Source: Pseudomonas fluorescens (GTDB taxonomy: Bacteria > Pseudomonadota > Gammaproteobacteria > Pseudomonadales > Pseudomonadaceae). Taken from it: DNA of 64,000 nucleotides. A model generated the notes under the pieces. That model was not told the origin of the DNA, made no database searches, and saw nothing but the letters and a program-made list of their open reading frames with translations. Location of the stretch: contig NZ_MSDF01000014.1 of assembly GCF_002022275.1 (NCBI RefSeq), forward strand, positions 150,099-214,098, read 5' to 3'. Shown in pieces: positions 40,083 through 50,473 of this stretch (within the stretch, counting starts at the first letter, position 1; the number at the start of each line of letters is the position of its first letter). Made by a program: the position numbers and the translations under genes.

Positions 40083-41267
40083 ATGAATGTCACGTTGAAA
40101 CCCTGGAGCCGCCGCCTGGCGTGGGCTCTACCCATGATCGCGCTGCTGGCCGGCTGCGATGGCGGCAAGGACACCGGCAAAGATGAAACTGTAAAACCCC
40201 ATGCGGTTGCCACTTATGTAAGTGCTCCATGGGAAGCCCTGCCAGCCGTCTCCGACAGCGACTTGCTGGCGGGTTTTGAATCCTGGCGCAGCGCCTGCCA
40301 ACGCCTCAAGGCCGACCCCGTCTGGGGCGCAACCTGCGCAGCAGCGGCCGCAGTACCGGGCAATGCCGTGGCGGTGCGCGGCTTCCTCAAAGAGCGCCTG
40401 GATGTGTTTGGCCTGCGCTCGGCCGACAACACGCCGAACGGCTTGATCACCGGCTACTACGAACCGGTCTACCCCGGCAGCCTGACCGAAACCGCCACCG
40501 CCCACGTGCCGGTGTATGGCGTGCCGGATGACCTGATCATCGTCAACCTGGAAAGCATCTACCCCGAACTCAAGGGCAAGCGCCTGCGGGGTCGCCTGGA
40601 AGGCCGCGTGCTCAAGCCTTATGACGATGCGAGCACCATCAACGGTCAAGGCTCCAGCGCCAAGCCGATTGCCTGGCTGACCGACCCGATGGACCTGCAG
40701 TTTCTGCAAATCCAGGGCTCAGGCCGCATTCAACTGGCGGGCGGTCGCCAATTGCGCATCGGTTATGGCGACCAGAATGGCTACCCCTATCGTCCTATCG
40801 GCCGTTGGCTGGTGGAGCAAGGCGCATTGAAGAAAGAAGACGTGACCATGGGCGCCATCAGCGCCTGGGCCAAGGCCAACCCGCAACGCATTCCTGAACT
40901 GCTGGCGAGTAACCCGAGCTACGTATTCTTCAGCGCCCGCCCGGACAGCAACGAAGGCCCACGCGGTTCGCTGAACGTGCCGCTGACCGCCGGCTACAGC
41001 GTGGCGGTGGACCGCAAAGTGATTCCGCTGGGCAGCCTGTTGTGGTTGTCGACGAGCAAGCCGGATGGCTCGCCGATCACTAGACCTGTTGCCGCACAGG
41101 ACACTGGCGGCGCGATCACCGGTGAAGTGCGTGCGGACTTGTTCTGGGGCACCGGCCAGGCGGCCGGGGAACTGGCGGGGAACATGAAGCAGCAGGGGCA
41201 GATCTGGATGTTGTGGCCAAAAGGTGCGGCGTTGCCGCACGTGCCGGATGCACCTGCCGGAACCTGA
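40083..41267 (+). CDS. mltA: Membrane-bound lytic transglycosylase A
   Basis: A 394-aa murein lytic transglycosylase. The lipobox ALLAGC places Cys25 as the lipid anchor to the outer membrane. The MltA domain starts at GLITGYYEPVYPGSL, and the C-terminal 3D domain carries the catalytic Asp in VAAQDTGGAITGEVRAD. It cleaves glycan strands to anhydromuropeptides. AGGA stands 9 nt before the ATG at 40083. It is followed by a repeat and a convergent MAPEG gene. Confidence 0.94.
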   Translation: MNVTLKPWSRRLAWALPMIALLAGCDGGKDTGKDETVKPHAVATYVSAPWEALPAVSDSDLLAGFESWRSACQRLKADPVWGATCAAAAAVPGNAVAVRGFLKERLDVFGLRSADNTPNGLITGYYEPVYPGSLTETATAHVPVYGVPDDLIIVNLESIYPELKGKRLRGRLEGRVLKPYDDASTINGQGSSAKPIAWLTDPMDLQFLQIQGSGRIQLAGGRQLRIGYGDQNGYPYRPIGRWLVEQGALKKEDVTMGAISAWAKANPQRIPELLASNPSYVFFSARPDSNEGPRGSLNVPLTAGYSVAVDRKVIPLGSLLWLSTSKPDGSPITRPVAAQDTGGAITGEVRADLFWGTGQAAGELAGNMKQQGQIWMLWPKGAALPHVPDAPAGT

Positions 41268-41273
41268 CACCCT

Positions 41274-41378
41274 GATCGTTCCCACGCTCCGCGTGGGAAT
41301 GCATACCGTGACGCTCCGCGTCACAAGCGGACGCAGAGCGTCCAGGGCGGCATTCCCACGCAGAGCGTGGGAACGATC
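41274..41378. repeat. GATCGTTCCCACGC repeat, copy D (105 nt)
   Basis: Nearly identical to copy B. It begins 7 nt after the mltA stop and lies between convergent genes. Confidence 0.88.
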
Positions 41379-41402
41379 TTGACAGAGGTTCTGCGTCAAC
41401 CG

Positions 41403-41789
41403 TCAGATCGACACAAAAAAGAAGCTCGCAATCAGCGCCATGCCCACCGCCCACACCAGCGAGCGAAACATCGCCCAGTCCGCCAGGTAGCAAATGATGT
41501 ACAGCAGGCGACTGGTGATAAACAGCACCGCCAGCACATTGATGGTCACCAGCGAAGCCGTACCGGCGAGATGCGCAATGATCACCGCCGCCGCAAACGC
41601 TGGCGTCACTTCAAAGCTGTTGAGTTGCGCGTTGTGCGCGCGCTTGGCGACGCCTTCGACGGTATCGAGGAACGCCCGCGGGTCGTGGTTGTGCCGTGGC
41701 CCGAACTTGCCGCCGCTGAACTTGGCCACCCCTGTGCACAAATAAGGCAGGAAAATTGCGATCAATACACACCAGAAAGCGACCGTCAT
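41403..41789 (-). CDS. MAPEG-family membrane protein
   Basis: A 128-aa inner-membrane protein with four hydrophobic helices. It resembles bacterial MAPEG proteins, relatives of microsomal glutathione transferases, in NAQLNSFEVTPAFAAAVIIAHLAG and SRLLYIICYLADWAMFRSLVW. The ATG at 41789 follows AGGA. The catalytic role in bacteria is not established. Confidence 0.8.
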   Translation of the reverse strand: MTVAFWCVLIAIFLPYLCTGVAKFSGGKFGPRHNHDPRAFLDTVEGVAKRAHNAQLNSFEVTPAFAAAVIIAHLAGTASLVTINVLAVLFITSRLLYIICYLADWAMFRSLVWAVGMALIASFFFVSI

Positions 41790-41983
41790 CACTGATTCCT
41801 TTTGTCGTTTTAGTCAGAAGTTAGAGTTTTAGCACTAATAGCGTCACGCCGCACTCACCCGCTATGAGCGACTGCATACAGAAAGGTTCTATCAGGCTTT
41901 TGCGTAAACCTTGCAACATCAGGCCGCTATTGCGGTCCATCCCCCCATATTGACCGTTTCACCCCAACTTCCAAGGACCCCGG

Positions 41984-43243
41984 ATGCTTGAACTTGTCGC
42001 CGCCTTCATTTGCCTTACCACCCTGCTCACCTATGTGAACTACCGTTTCATCGGCCTGCCGCCGACCATCGGCGTGATGGTCACCGCCCTGCTGTTTTCG
42101 CTGATCCTGCAAGGCCTGAGCTTTATCGGCTACCCGGGCCTGGAGGAGCGCATCCAGCAACTGATCGGCCAGATCGACTTCGGCGACTTGCTGATGAACT
42201 GGATGCTCTCGTTCCTGCTGTTCGCCGGCGCCTTGCACGTCAACCTCAGCGACCTGCGCAGTTATCGCTGGCCCATCGGTTTGCTGGCGACCTTCGGCGT
42301 ATTGATCGCCACCGTGGTGATCGGCAGCCTGGCGTACTACATCTTTGCCTTGTTTGGCTGGCACGTGAGCTTCCTCTACTGCCTGCTGTTCGGTGCGCTG
42401 ATTTCGCCCACTGACCCGATCGCCGTACTCGGTGTGCTGCGAACCGCCAATGCCTCGAAACCGTTGAAAACCACCATCGTCGGTGAATCGCTGTTCAACG
42501 ACGGCACCGCCGTGGTGGTGTTTACCGTGTTGCTCGGCATCGCACAGCTGGGCGAGACGCCGACGGTAGGCGCTACCGCGATGCTGTTCGTTCACGAGGC
42601 AGTGGGCGGCGTGGTGTTCGGCGGCCTGATCGGCTACCTGGTGTACCTGATGATCAAGAGCATCGAGCAGCATCAGATTGAAGTAATGCTGACCCTGGCG
42701 CTGGTGATCGGCGGCTCGGCGATGGCCACCGAACTTCACGTTTCGGCACCGATTGCGATGGTGGTCGCCGGTTTGATCATCGGCAATCTGGGCCGCAAGC
42801 TGGCGATGAACGACATGACACGGCGCTACCTGGACGGTTTCTGGGAGTTGCTCGACGACATGCTCAACGCCCTGCTGTTTGCGCTGATCGGCATGGAGCT
42901 GCTGCTGTTGCCGTTCAACTGGCTGCACGTGTTTGCCGCCAGCTTGCTGGCCGTGGCGATCCTGCTGTCACGCCTGCTCACGGTGGCCCCCGCGATTCTG
43001 CTGCTGCGCCGCTGGCGCACGGTGCCGCGTGGCACTATCCGTATCCTCACCTGGGGCGGGTTGCGCGGCGGTGTGTCGGTAGCATTGGCGCTGGCCCTGC
43101 CGCTGGGCCCGGAGCGCGACTTGCTACTGAGCATCACCTACATCGTGGTGCTGTCGTCGATCCTGTTGCAGGGGTTGAGCATCGGCAAGCTGGTCAAGCG
43201 CGTGACCCGGGACGAGCCCCAGGCCACGCCGGAGCATCACTGA
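41984..43243 (+). CDS. CPA1-family Na+/H+ antiporter
   Basis: A 419-aa cation/proton antiporter of the NhaP type with 12-13 membrane helices. The ion-binding region is visible as ALISPTDPIAVLGVL and VVGESLFNDGTAVVVF-like GESLFNDGTAVVVF. The WGGLRGGVSVALALALP motif is also typical. It exports Na+ or K+ against H+; the specificity cannot be read. AAGGA precedes the ATG. The 3' end overlaps the convergent channel gene by 7 nt. Confidence 0.88.
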   Translation: MLELVAAFICLTTLLTYVNYRFIGLPPTIGVMVTALLFSLILQGLSFIGYPGLEERIQQLIGQIDFGDLLMNWMLSFLLFAGALHVNLSDLRSYRWPIGLLATFGVLIATVVIGSLAYYIFALFGWHVSFLYCLLFGALISPTDPIAVLGVLRTANASKPLKTTIVGESLFNDGTAVVVFTVLLGIAQLGETPTVGATAMLFVHEAVGGVVFGGLIGYLVYLMIKSIEQHQIEVMLTLALVIGGSAMATELHVSAPIAMVVAGLIIGNLGRKLAMNDMTRRYLDGFWELLDDMLNALLFALIGMELLLLPFNWLHVFAASLLAVAILLSRLLTVAPAILLLRRWRTVPRGTIRILTWGGLRGGVSVALALALPLGPERDLLLSITYIVVLSSILLQGLSIGKLVKRVTRDEPQATPEHH

Positions 43244-44124
43244 CCCTTGTCTATCTGCTGCGGATGCCTCGGGTCCGCAGCCTTTTTCCCTGGCAGGCTG
43301 CTTTCACTGCGAATCTGCGCGTGGCTGATCAGCGCGAAGATAAAACTGCCGCCAATGATATTGCCCGCCAGGGTCGGCCCGGCGAACACCATCCAGAAGT
43401 CCCTCCACGGCAATTCGCCAGCAAACACCAGGTAGGACACTTCCGCCGAGCCGACGACGATATGGGTGAAGTCTCCCAGCGCCATCAGGTAGGTGATCAG
43501 GATGATGATGAACATCTTGGCGCTTTCCATGGACGGGATCATCCACACCATCGTGGCGATCATCCAGCCGGAAATAATGCCCTTGGCGAACATCTGACCG
43601 GGGTCGTTTTCCATGACCTTGCGACCGATTTCAAGAAAGGCCAGATCGGTCTTCGTATCAAAGATCGGCAAGTGCAGCATCACATAGGCCACCAGCAAGG
43701 TGCCGCACAGGTTGCCCACCAATACCACCGTCCACAGCCGCAACAGCCGCCCGGCATTGGCCAGCGTCGGTTTGCTCATCACCGGCAACACGGCGGTCAG
43801 GGTGTTTTCGGTGAACAGTTGCTGGCGCGCCAGGATCACCGCGAGAAACCCCGCGCAGTAGCCGAAGCTGGCGATCACCTTGAACCCTTCGCCATCGGGC
43901 AAGCGTGAGTTGAGCAAACCCATGCCCATCAGCGACAGGCCCATGGTCAGCCCGGCAGCCAGCGCCGACCACCACAGCGCCGCCACATTGCGCTCCAGCT
44001 CCTGGTCGCCCTGGGTGCGGATGATTTCATGGAGCACAGCCGCGCGGGGCGGCTGGTTTTTGTCCACGTCCTGTTGTTCTTCCTGCGACAGGTTGGGGGT
44101 TTTGCCGTCTGCTTGAGTGGCCAT
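43237..44124 (-). CDS. Formate/nitrite transporter family channel (YfdC-like)
   Basis: A 295-aa FNT-family pentameric channel with six membrane helices. It has a long hydrophilic N-terminus (MATQADGKTPNLSQEEQQDVD) like YfdC. The FNT core is seen in LARQQLFTENTL, GNLCGTLLVA and the FTHIVVGSAEV segment with the central histidine. The transported anion is unknown. Its 3' end overlaps the antiporter gene on the other strand. Confidence 0.85.
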   Translation of the reverse strand: MATQADGKTPNLSQEEQQDVDKNQPPRAAVLHEIIRTQGDQELERNVAALWWSALAAGLTMGLSLMGMGLLNSRLPDGEGFKVIASFGYCAGFLAVILARQQLFTENTLTAVLPVMSKPTLANAGRLLRLWTVVLVGNLCGTLLVAYVMLHLPIFDTKTDLAFLEIGRKVMENDPGQMFAKGIISGWMIATMVWMIPSMESAKMFIIILITYLMALGDFTHIVVGSAEVSYLVFAGELPWRDFWMVFAGPTLAGNIIGGSFIFALISHAQIRSESSLPGKKAADPRHPQQIDKGQ

Positions 44125-44192
44125 GATGTACCAGAGTCCGAGGGGTGCCTGTAGCTACGACACGCCGCGACGATGGCTGTTCAGTGGCCCGT

Positions 44193-46103
44193 TCACTTAA
44201 CCCGCATGCGCCAGGCTTTCGCTCTGCTCACCACGGTGGAGGGCGACAGGTTTTCCGACGCTTTGCTGCGCGCTGCGTAGCGTTCAACCAGCTCGTCAAG
44301 CACCCGGTTAACCGCCTCGGCCGTGGTCGCCCGGCCCAGATCACGCTCTGCACGTCGCAGCAACTCGACATTTGAGTCGGGCTGGCCCGGTTGAAACAAC
44401 GCGGGGTAAATCACATCCCGAATGAAATTGAAGGCGACAACCGCAACATTCCGCCTCTGCATTTCATCCACCGCACCGAGCAGTACCCGCGACACCGTAT
44501 CGCGTGGAAGCTTGGCGGCGACCTGCAACAGTTGCTGGAAGTTGGCGCTATCTGGCGCGTTAAGCTGCTTGGCCAGCCACTGCGCATACGCCGGATGAGT
44601 GATAAGGGCATCCAGATTACGCAGTGCAGACGCCAGGCGCGGCGTGATTTCCAGGCGGTCACTGGTCTGGTTCGCTTCGGTTATCGCCTGATTGACCTGC
44701 GCCAGCAGCTCTTTGGCCTCTCGCCTGAAACGCAGCACATCACGCGAGGCGTCATCCTCAGCCAATGTGCCTTCGACACTGGCGAACAGCTCATCGTCCA
44801 TCGCCAACACGGCATACTCGATGGAATCAAACCTATGCGCTTCGCGAGCTTGGGACCGCTGCTGCAGATGCCCGCTCACGGCTTTATGCGCGTTGTCTTG
44901 CAGGTCTTTTTTGGCGGCGTCCGGCAGGGCGAAATTGACAGTCCCGCTGAAAAACCCGCTGTAGTCACCCTGCTCCGTCTTCAGGGGCATCTGCACCGTC
45001 TGATCGGCATAGACTTTTTTCAGCCTTGCCTGGTTCAGTTGTTCATTCGCGGCGAAGTTCACGCCCAGCGCCGAGTCTGCGGCGGCACTGCCATAGCCGC
45101 CGCGGGACTGAAGCGGCATGGTTTCGAATGTCAGAATGAGTTGCTCAGTGCGGCTCAGCGGGCTATCCGGGAACTGGCGCTGGTAAAGGCCATCAACCGG
45201 CGTGTTGAGCATCAGGCCGCCGTCCTGGAAAGCGGTGGTCTCGCCGCTGGCCTGAAACCCGTGCCCTTGTTCAACGGGCGCCTTGAACACCACCGGTAAG
45301 GACGCAGAAATATGCGCAGCCCGCGCAATATCCATATCCGGGGTCAGGCTGGCATTGAAGACCACCAATTGTGAGCGCCCCTCAAACGTACCGGTACCGG
45401 TGATATTGAGTGCCTTGATGGTCGGAATATGTCGGCTCAACACCTGCAAATCCATAAATGTCACTGCGCCACCGGCATTGAGCTTGTCAGCGATGGCTTT
45501 CACCTCGGGCAGGCTCGCCTTGGAGGGCGCTTCGCCAATACGCGCGAGCACTGTGGCGCGTGACTGGCTCCTGACCAACTCTTCCAACCGCTCCGCCTCG
45601 GTTCCCAAGCGCGGAAGAACCGTGAGCGCTGTCTGGATTTTTTCGCTGAACTTGCCAAACCACTTACCGGCGGTTGAACTGATCTCTTGAAGCTTGCGCA
45701 CTATCGGATTGTTACTGTTCATCAGCGCGGACAGGTCAAGGCTGTTCGACAGCTCAGTGAACTCATCCGCTGTCATGCCGCTGGCCAGGAGTGCGGCCGA
45801 GATAGCGCCCGCCGACGATCCGGAAACACTCTGAATCCCCGTCAACGCGTTGTTTTCCTCCAAGGCCTTGACGGCCCCCGGGTAGGCAACCCCCTTGGCG
45901 CCGCCGCCGCTGAGTACCAACTGCGTAACTGGTGGCGGCGACAACGTCAGATCGATCCGGCCTCTATCGTCACGGTTGAGGGTGACCTTGCGCTCACCGG
46001 CTTCGTGCAGCAGAAGCGTTTTCGCAGCTTCTTGCTGGACGGGGCGCTGCGTCGGCGTATCACCAATCGAAGGCCGGGAAATGACCGGGCTGGAAATACT
46101 CAT
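44193..46103 (-). CDS. exoU: ExoU-like patatin phospholipase (type III effector homologue)
   Basis: A 636-aa homologue of the P. aeruginosa effector ExoU (687 aa). The patatin domain has oxyanion SGGGAKGVAYPGA (65-77), nucleophile Ser97 in GSSAG (95-99) and catalytic Asp294 in FQDGG. Matches run to the C-terminus, including LNITGTGTFEGR-type text, the PLKTEQGDYSGF segment and PGQPDSNVELLRRAE. ExoU hydrolyses host membrane lipids after ubiquitin activation. The N-terminus is shorter than in ExoU. No SpcU-like chaperone gene or secretion apparatus is adjacent. Base composition looks less GC-rich than neighbours, hinting at transfer. Confidence 0.88.
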   Translation of the reverse strand: MSISSPVISRPSIGDTPTQRPVQQEAAKTLLLHEAGERKVTLNRDDRGRIDLTLSPPPVTQLVLSGGGAKGVAYPGAVKALEENNALTGIQSVSGSSAGAISAALLASGMTADEFTELSNSLDLSALMNSNNPIVRKLQEISSTAGKWFGKFSEKIQTALTVLPRLGTEAERLEELVRSQSRATVLARIGEAPSKASLPEVKAIADKLNAGGAVTFMDLQVLSRHIPTIKALNITGTGTFEGRSQLVVFNASLTPDMDIARAAHISASLPVVFKAPVEQGHGFQASGETTAFQDGGLMLNTPVDGLYQRQFPDSPLSRTEQLILTFETMPLQSRGGYGSAAADSALGVNFAANEQLNQARLKKVYADQTVQMPLKTEQGDYSGFFSGTVNFALPDAAKKDLQDNAHKAVSGHLQQRSQAREAHRFDSIEYAVLAMDDELFASVEGTLAEDDASRDVLRFRREAKELLAQVNQAITEANQTSDRLEITPRLASALRNLDALITHPAYAQWLAKQLNAPDSANFQQLLQVAAKLPRDTVSRVLLGAVDEMQRRNVAVVAFNFIRDVIYPALFQPGQPDSNVELLRRAERDLGRATTAEAVNRVLDELVERYAARSKASENLSPSTVVSRAKAWRMRVK

Positions 46104-46169
46104 ACAAAGGCACTCTCATCAGGATGTAGTCCTGAGTGACGAGAGGGCCTGGGAAGGATCCGCGCAGAA

Positions 46170-46189
46170 TGATTTGGTTACGCAAATCA
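46170..46189. promoter_or_regulatory. Inverted repeat upstream of the exoU-like gene
   Basis: TGATTTG and CAAATCA, 7-bp arms around a 6-nt centre, lie 66 nt upstream of the start. It could be an operator. I found no clear hrp box (GGAACC with CCAC) in the 99-nt gap to the thioesterase gene. Confidence 0.4.
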
Positions 46190-46202
46190 AACCGCGACAG
46201 CG

Positions 46203-46595
46203 TTACTCATCCTGAAACTGGTCTTTCACGTATTTGATTTCGGTACGGCCATGGGGCGCGGGCAAGCCGTCTTCACCCAGGTTGACGAAGACCATTTTTT
46301 CCACGGTCAGAATGCTTTTGCGGGTGATCTTGTTGCGCACTTCACAGGTCAGGGTGATGGAGGTGCGGCCGAACTCGGTGGCGGTGATGCCCAGCTCGAT
46401 GATGTCGCCCTGGCGCGAGGCGCTGACGAAGTTGATTTCGGAGATGTACTTGGTTACTACACGCTGGTTGCCCAACTGGACAATCGCGTAGATGGCCGCT
46501 TCTTCGTCGATCCAGCGCAGCAGGCTGCCACCGAACAGGGTGCCATTGGGGTTGAGGTCTTCGGGTTTTACCCATTTGCGGGTGTGGAAGTTCAT
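46203..46595 (-). CDS. Acyl-CoA thioesterase, hotdog fold
   Basis: A 130-aa hotdog-fold thioesterase close to the YciA type. The motif NPNGTLFGGSLLRWIDEEAAIYA carries the catalytic region, and INFVSASRQGDIIELG is the conserved strand. It hydrolyses acyl-CoAs in the cytoplasm. The ATG at 46595 (MNFHTRKWVKPEDLNPNG) follows GGAGTG. It is upstream of exoU on the same strand and divergent from ahcY. Confidence 0.87.
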   Translation of the reverse strand: MNFHTRKWVKPEDLNPNGTLFGGSLLRWIDEEAAIYAIVQLGNQRVVTKYISEINFVSASRQGDIIELGITATEFGRTSITLTCEVRNKITRKSILTVEKMVFVNLGEDGLPAPHGRTEIKYVKDQFQDE

Positions 46596-46663
46596 GGTCA
46601 CTCCAAAGCGTCTTGCGAAATGATGGGAGACATCATGGCAGAGCCCGGGCGCAAGCTCTATGA

Positions 46664-48331
<1,668 letters not shown>

Positions 48332-48357
48332 GCAGCCCTGTAGGCGCCAGCTTTAAG

Positions 48358-48443
48358 GTGGGAGCTGGCTTGCCTGCGATAGCATCACCTCGGTATACCT
48401 GAAATACCGAGGTGCCTGCATCGCGGGCAAGCCCGGCTCCCAC
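48358..48443. repeat. Paired REP-type palindrome (GTGGGAGC family)
   Basis: GTGGGAGCTGGCTTGCCTGC and its inverse-type GCGGGCAAGCCCGGCTCCCAC arm flank an inner hairpin (CCTCGGTAT/ATACCGAGG), between ahcY and metF. Confidence 0.82.
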
Positions 48444-48497
48444 AAAAGCCAGGCGCCCACATGCCTCACAGGCTTTCGAGTTCCCAAGGGTATTACC

Positions 48498-49343
48498 ATG
48501 TCCCAAGACCGTCGCTACAGCTTCGAGTTCTTCCCGACCAAGACCGATGCTGGGCATGAAAAACTGATGGCCACTGCCACGCAGTTGGCCAGCTACAACC
48601 CCGACTTCTTCTCCTGCACCTACGGCGCCGGCGGCTCGACCCGTGACCGCACGATCAACACCGTGCTGCAGCTGGAAAGCCAGGTCAAAGTGCCTGCCGC
48701 TCCGCACTTGTCGTGTGTGGGTGACAGCAAGGCCGACTTGCGCAGCCTGCTGACCCAATACAAAGGCGCCGGTATCAAGCGCATCGTCGCCCTGCGTGGC
48801 GACCTGCCGTCCGGCATGGGCATGGCCAGCGGTGAGCTGCGCTACGCCAATGACCTGGTGAGCTTCATCCGCGAAGAAAGCGGCGATCACTTCCACATCG
48901 AAGTGGCGGCTTACCCGGAGATGCACCCCCAGGCGCGCAACTTCGAAGACGATTTGCAGAACTTCGTGCGCAAGGCCAACGCTGGCGCCAATAGCGCGAT
49001 CACCCAGTACTTCTTCAACGCCGACAGCTATTTCTACTTCGTCGAGCGTGTACGGGCGATGGGCGTGAACATTCCGATCGTGCCGGGCATCATGCCGATC
49101 ACCAACTACAGCAAGCTGGCGCGCTTTTCCGACGCCTGCGGTGCTGAAATCCCACGCTGGGTGCGCAAGCAACTGGAAGCCTATGGCGACGACGTCAAAA
49201 GCATCCAGTCATTCGGCGAGCAGGTCATCAGCGAAATGTGCGAGCGCCTGCTGCAAGGCGGCGCGCCAGGGTTGCACTTCTACACCCTGAACCAGGCTGA
49301 GCCGAGCCTGGCTATCTGGAACAATCTCAAGCTGCCACGCTGA
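48498..49343 (+). CDS. metF: 5,10-methylenetetrahydrofolate reductase
   Basis: A 281-aa flavoprotein that makes 5-methyltetrahydrofolate for methionine synthesis. Signatures YSFEFFPTKTDAGHEKL, CTYGAGGSTRDRT, ALRGDLP and FITQYFF-type ITQYFFNADSY are present. It follows ahcY, so methionine regeneration genes are grouped. A clear terminator follows. Confidence 0.95.
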   Translation: MSQDRRYSFEFFPTKTDAGHEKLMATATQLASYNPDFFSCTYGAGGSTRDRTINTVLQLESQVKVPAAPHLSCVGDSKADLRSLLTQYKGAGIKRIVALRGDLPSGMGMASGELRYANDLVSFIREESGDHFHIEVAAYPEMHPQARNFEDDLQNFVRKANAGANSAITQYFFNADSYFYFVERVRAMGVNIPIVPGIMPITNYSKLARFSDACGAEIPRWVRKQLEAYGDDVKSIQSFGEQVISEMCERLLQGGAPGLHFYTLNQAEPSLAIWNNLKLPR

Positions 49344-49362
49344 GGTTTTCCCGCCAGTGCCC

Positions 49363-49391
49363 AGGCCCTCGTCTCGACGAGGGCCTTTTTG
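49363..49391 (+). terminator. Terminator after metF
   Basis: AGGCCCTCGTC and GACGAGGGCCT form a near-continuous stem, followed by TTTTT. It lies 20 nt beyond the metF stop. Confidence 0.88.
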
Positions 49392-49460
49392 TTCCGCCCC
49401 TGCCCGCCAATGCGCATGCCAGAGCTTCTCTTTAAGGCAAGGCCGTCGTAATCTCAGGGC

Positions 49461-50252
49461 ATGCCCGTCATTCTCAAGTTGTTGACCGCCGTGCTTTTTA
49501 CTCTCCTGAGCCTCAGTGCTTTCGGCGAGAAACTGCGCATTGTCACTGAGCCTTGGGCGCCTTATGTGTACGAAGACAAAGGCACCATGCGCGGGCTGGA
49601 TTATGAAACCACGGTGATTGTGTTTCAGCGCTTGGGTGTTGAAGTCGAATGGCAATTCCTGCCCTGGAAACGCTGCCTGGCGATGCTCGACCAAGGCCAT
49701 GCCGATGGCGCACTGGATATTTTCCACAGCCACGACCGCGACACCCTGTTGCTGTACCCCAGCGAACCGCTGTCAGACGTTGAATTTGCGCTGTTCTACG
49801 CCAACGAACGCCCGCATCCGGTCGAGACGCTCGACGACCTGCGCGGCCTGACTGTCGGCACGTCGCCAGGTTACCTGTACGGCGAAGCGTTCAGCGAATC
49901 CAGCCTGTTCAACCGCGAGCCGGCGCCCAGCCATGAGGCGAACTTCGGCAAATTGGCGCTGGGGCGCATCGACCTGGTGATCACCGATCGCCGAGTCGGC
50001 CAGCATGTCATCAAGGCCCTGGGCCTGGAAGGCAAGATCAGCCAGGCGCCGTTGGTGGTCAGCCGCCAGCAGCAATTTCTCGCCGTGCGCCGTGGCGCCG
50101 GCATGGACCTGCTGGTGCAGCGCTTTGCCGCCGAGCTCAAACGCTTCAAACAGGAACCGGCGTACGCTGTCTTGAGTGCCAAATATGGTGGAATCCAGGC
50201 CATTACCGCGTCAGAACACACCGTTGAGCAGCAGGAAAGCGGCGCGCCGTGA
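49461..50252 (+). CDS. Periplasmic solute-binding protein
   Basis: A 263-aa family-3 binding protein. MPVILKLLTAVLFTLLSLSAFG is a signal peptide, and the mature protein starts EKLRIVTEPWAPYVYEDKGTMRG. Internal blocks WQFLPWKRCLAMLDQGHADGAL and GTSPGYLYGEAF are typical. It has no transporter partner here and resembles the protein at 21596 in form. The ligand is unknown. Confidence 0.82.
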   Translation: MPVILKLLTAVLFTLLSLSAFGEKLRIVTEPWAPYVYEDKGTMRGLDYETTVIVFQRLGVEVEWQFLPWKRCLAMLDQGHADGALDIFHSHDRDTLLLYPSEPLSDVEFALFYANERPHPVETLDDLRGLTVGTSPGYLYGEAFSESSLFNREPAPSHEANFGKLALGRIDLVITDRRVGQHVIKALGLEGKISQAPLVVSRQQQFLAVRRGAGMDLLVQRFAAELKRFKQEPAYAVLSAKYGGIQAITASEHTVEQQESGAP

Positions 50253-50473
50253 TTGCTCTGTTATACTCCGGCCTTTCCGCCAGGCTTACGCCCGGCCGCT
50301 GAGGTCTTGAAAAAGGCACCCAACCCAGCTACTGCGCAGCTTTCAGCCCGCGCGAGCCGGTGGAGTGCCCGCCAGACGCAGCAGGACCGGACGGGATTTC
50401 GCTCCCCTAAGCGCCATTCACGCCCGGCAAGATTATCCCTTTGGGCCAAGCCCTAACTAAAACAGGATTACTC

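Noticed and set aside
50253..50456. 67-codon plus frame in the rhlE2 leader
   Set aside because: Starts one base after the binding-protein stop without a Shine-Dalgarno, and its composition is unlike its neighbours. It more likely reflects an untranslated leader.
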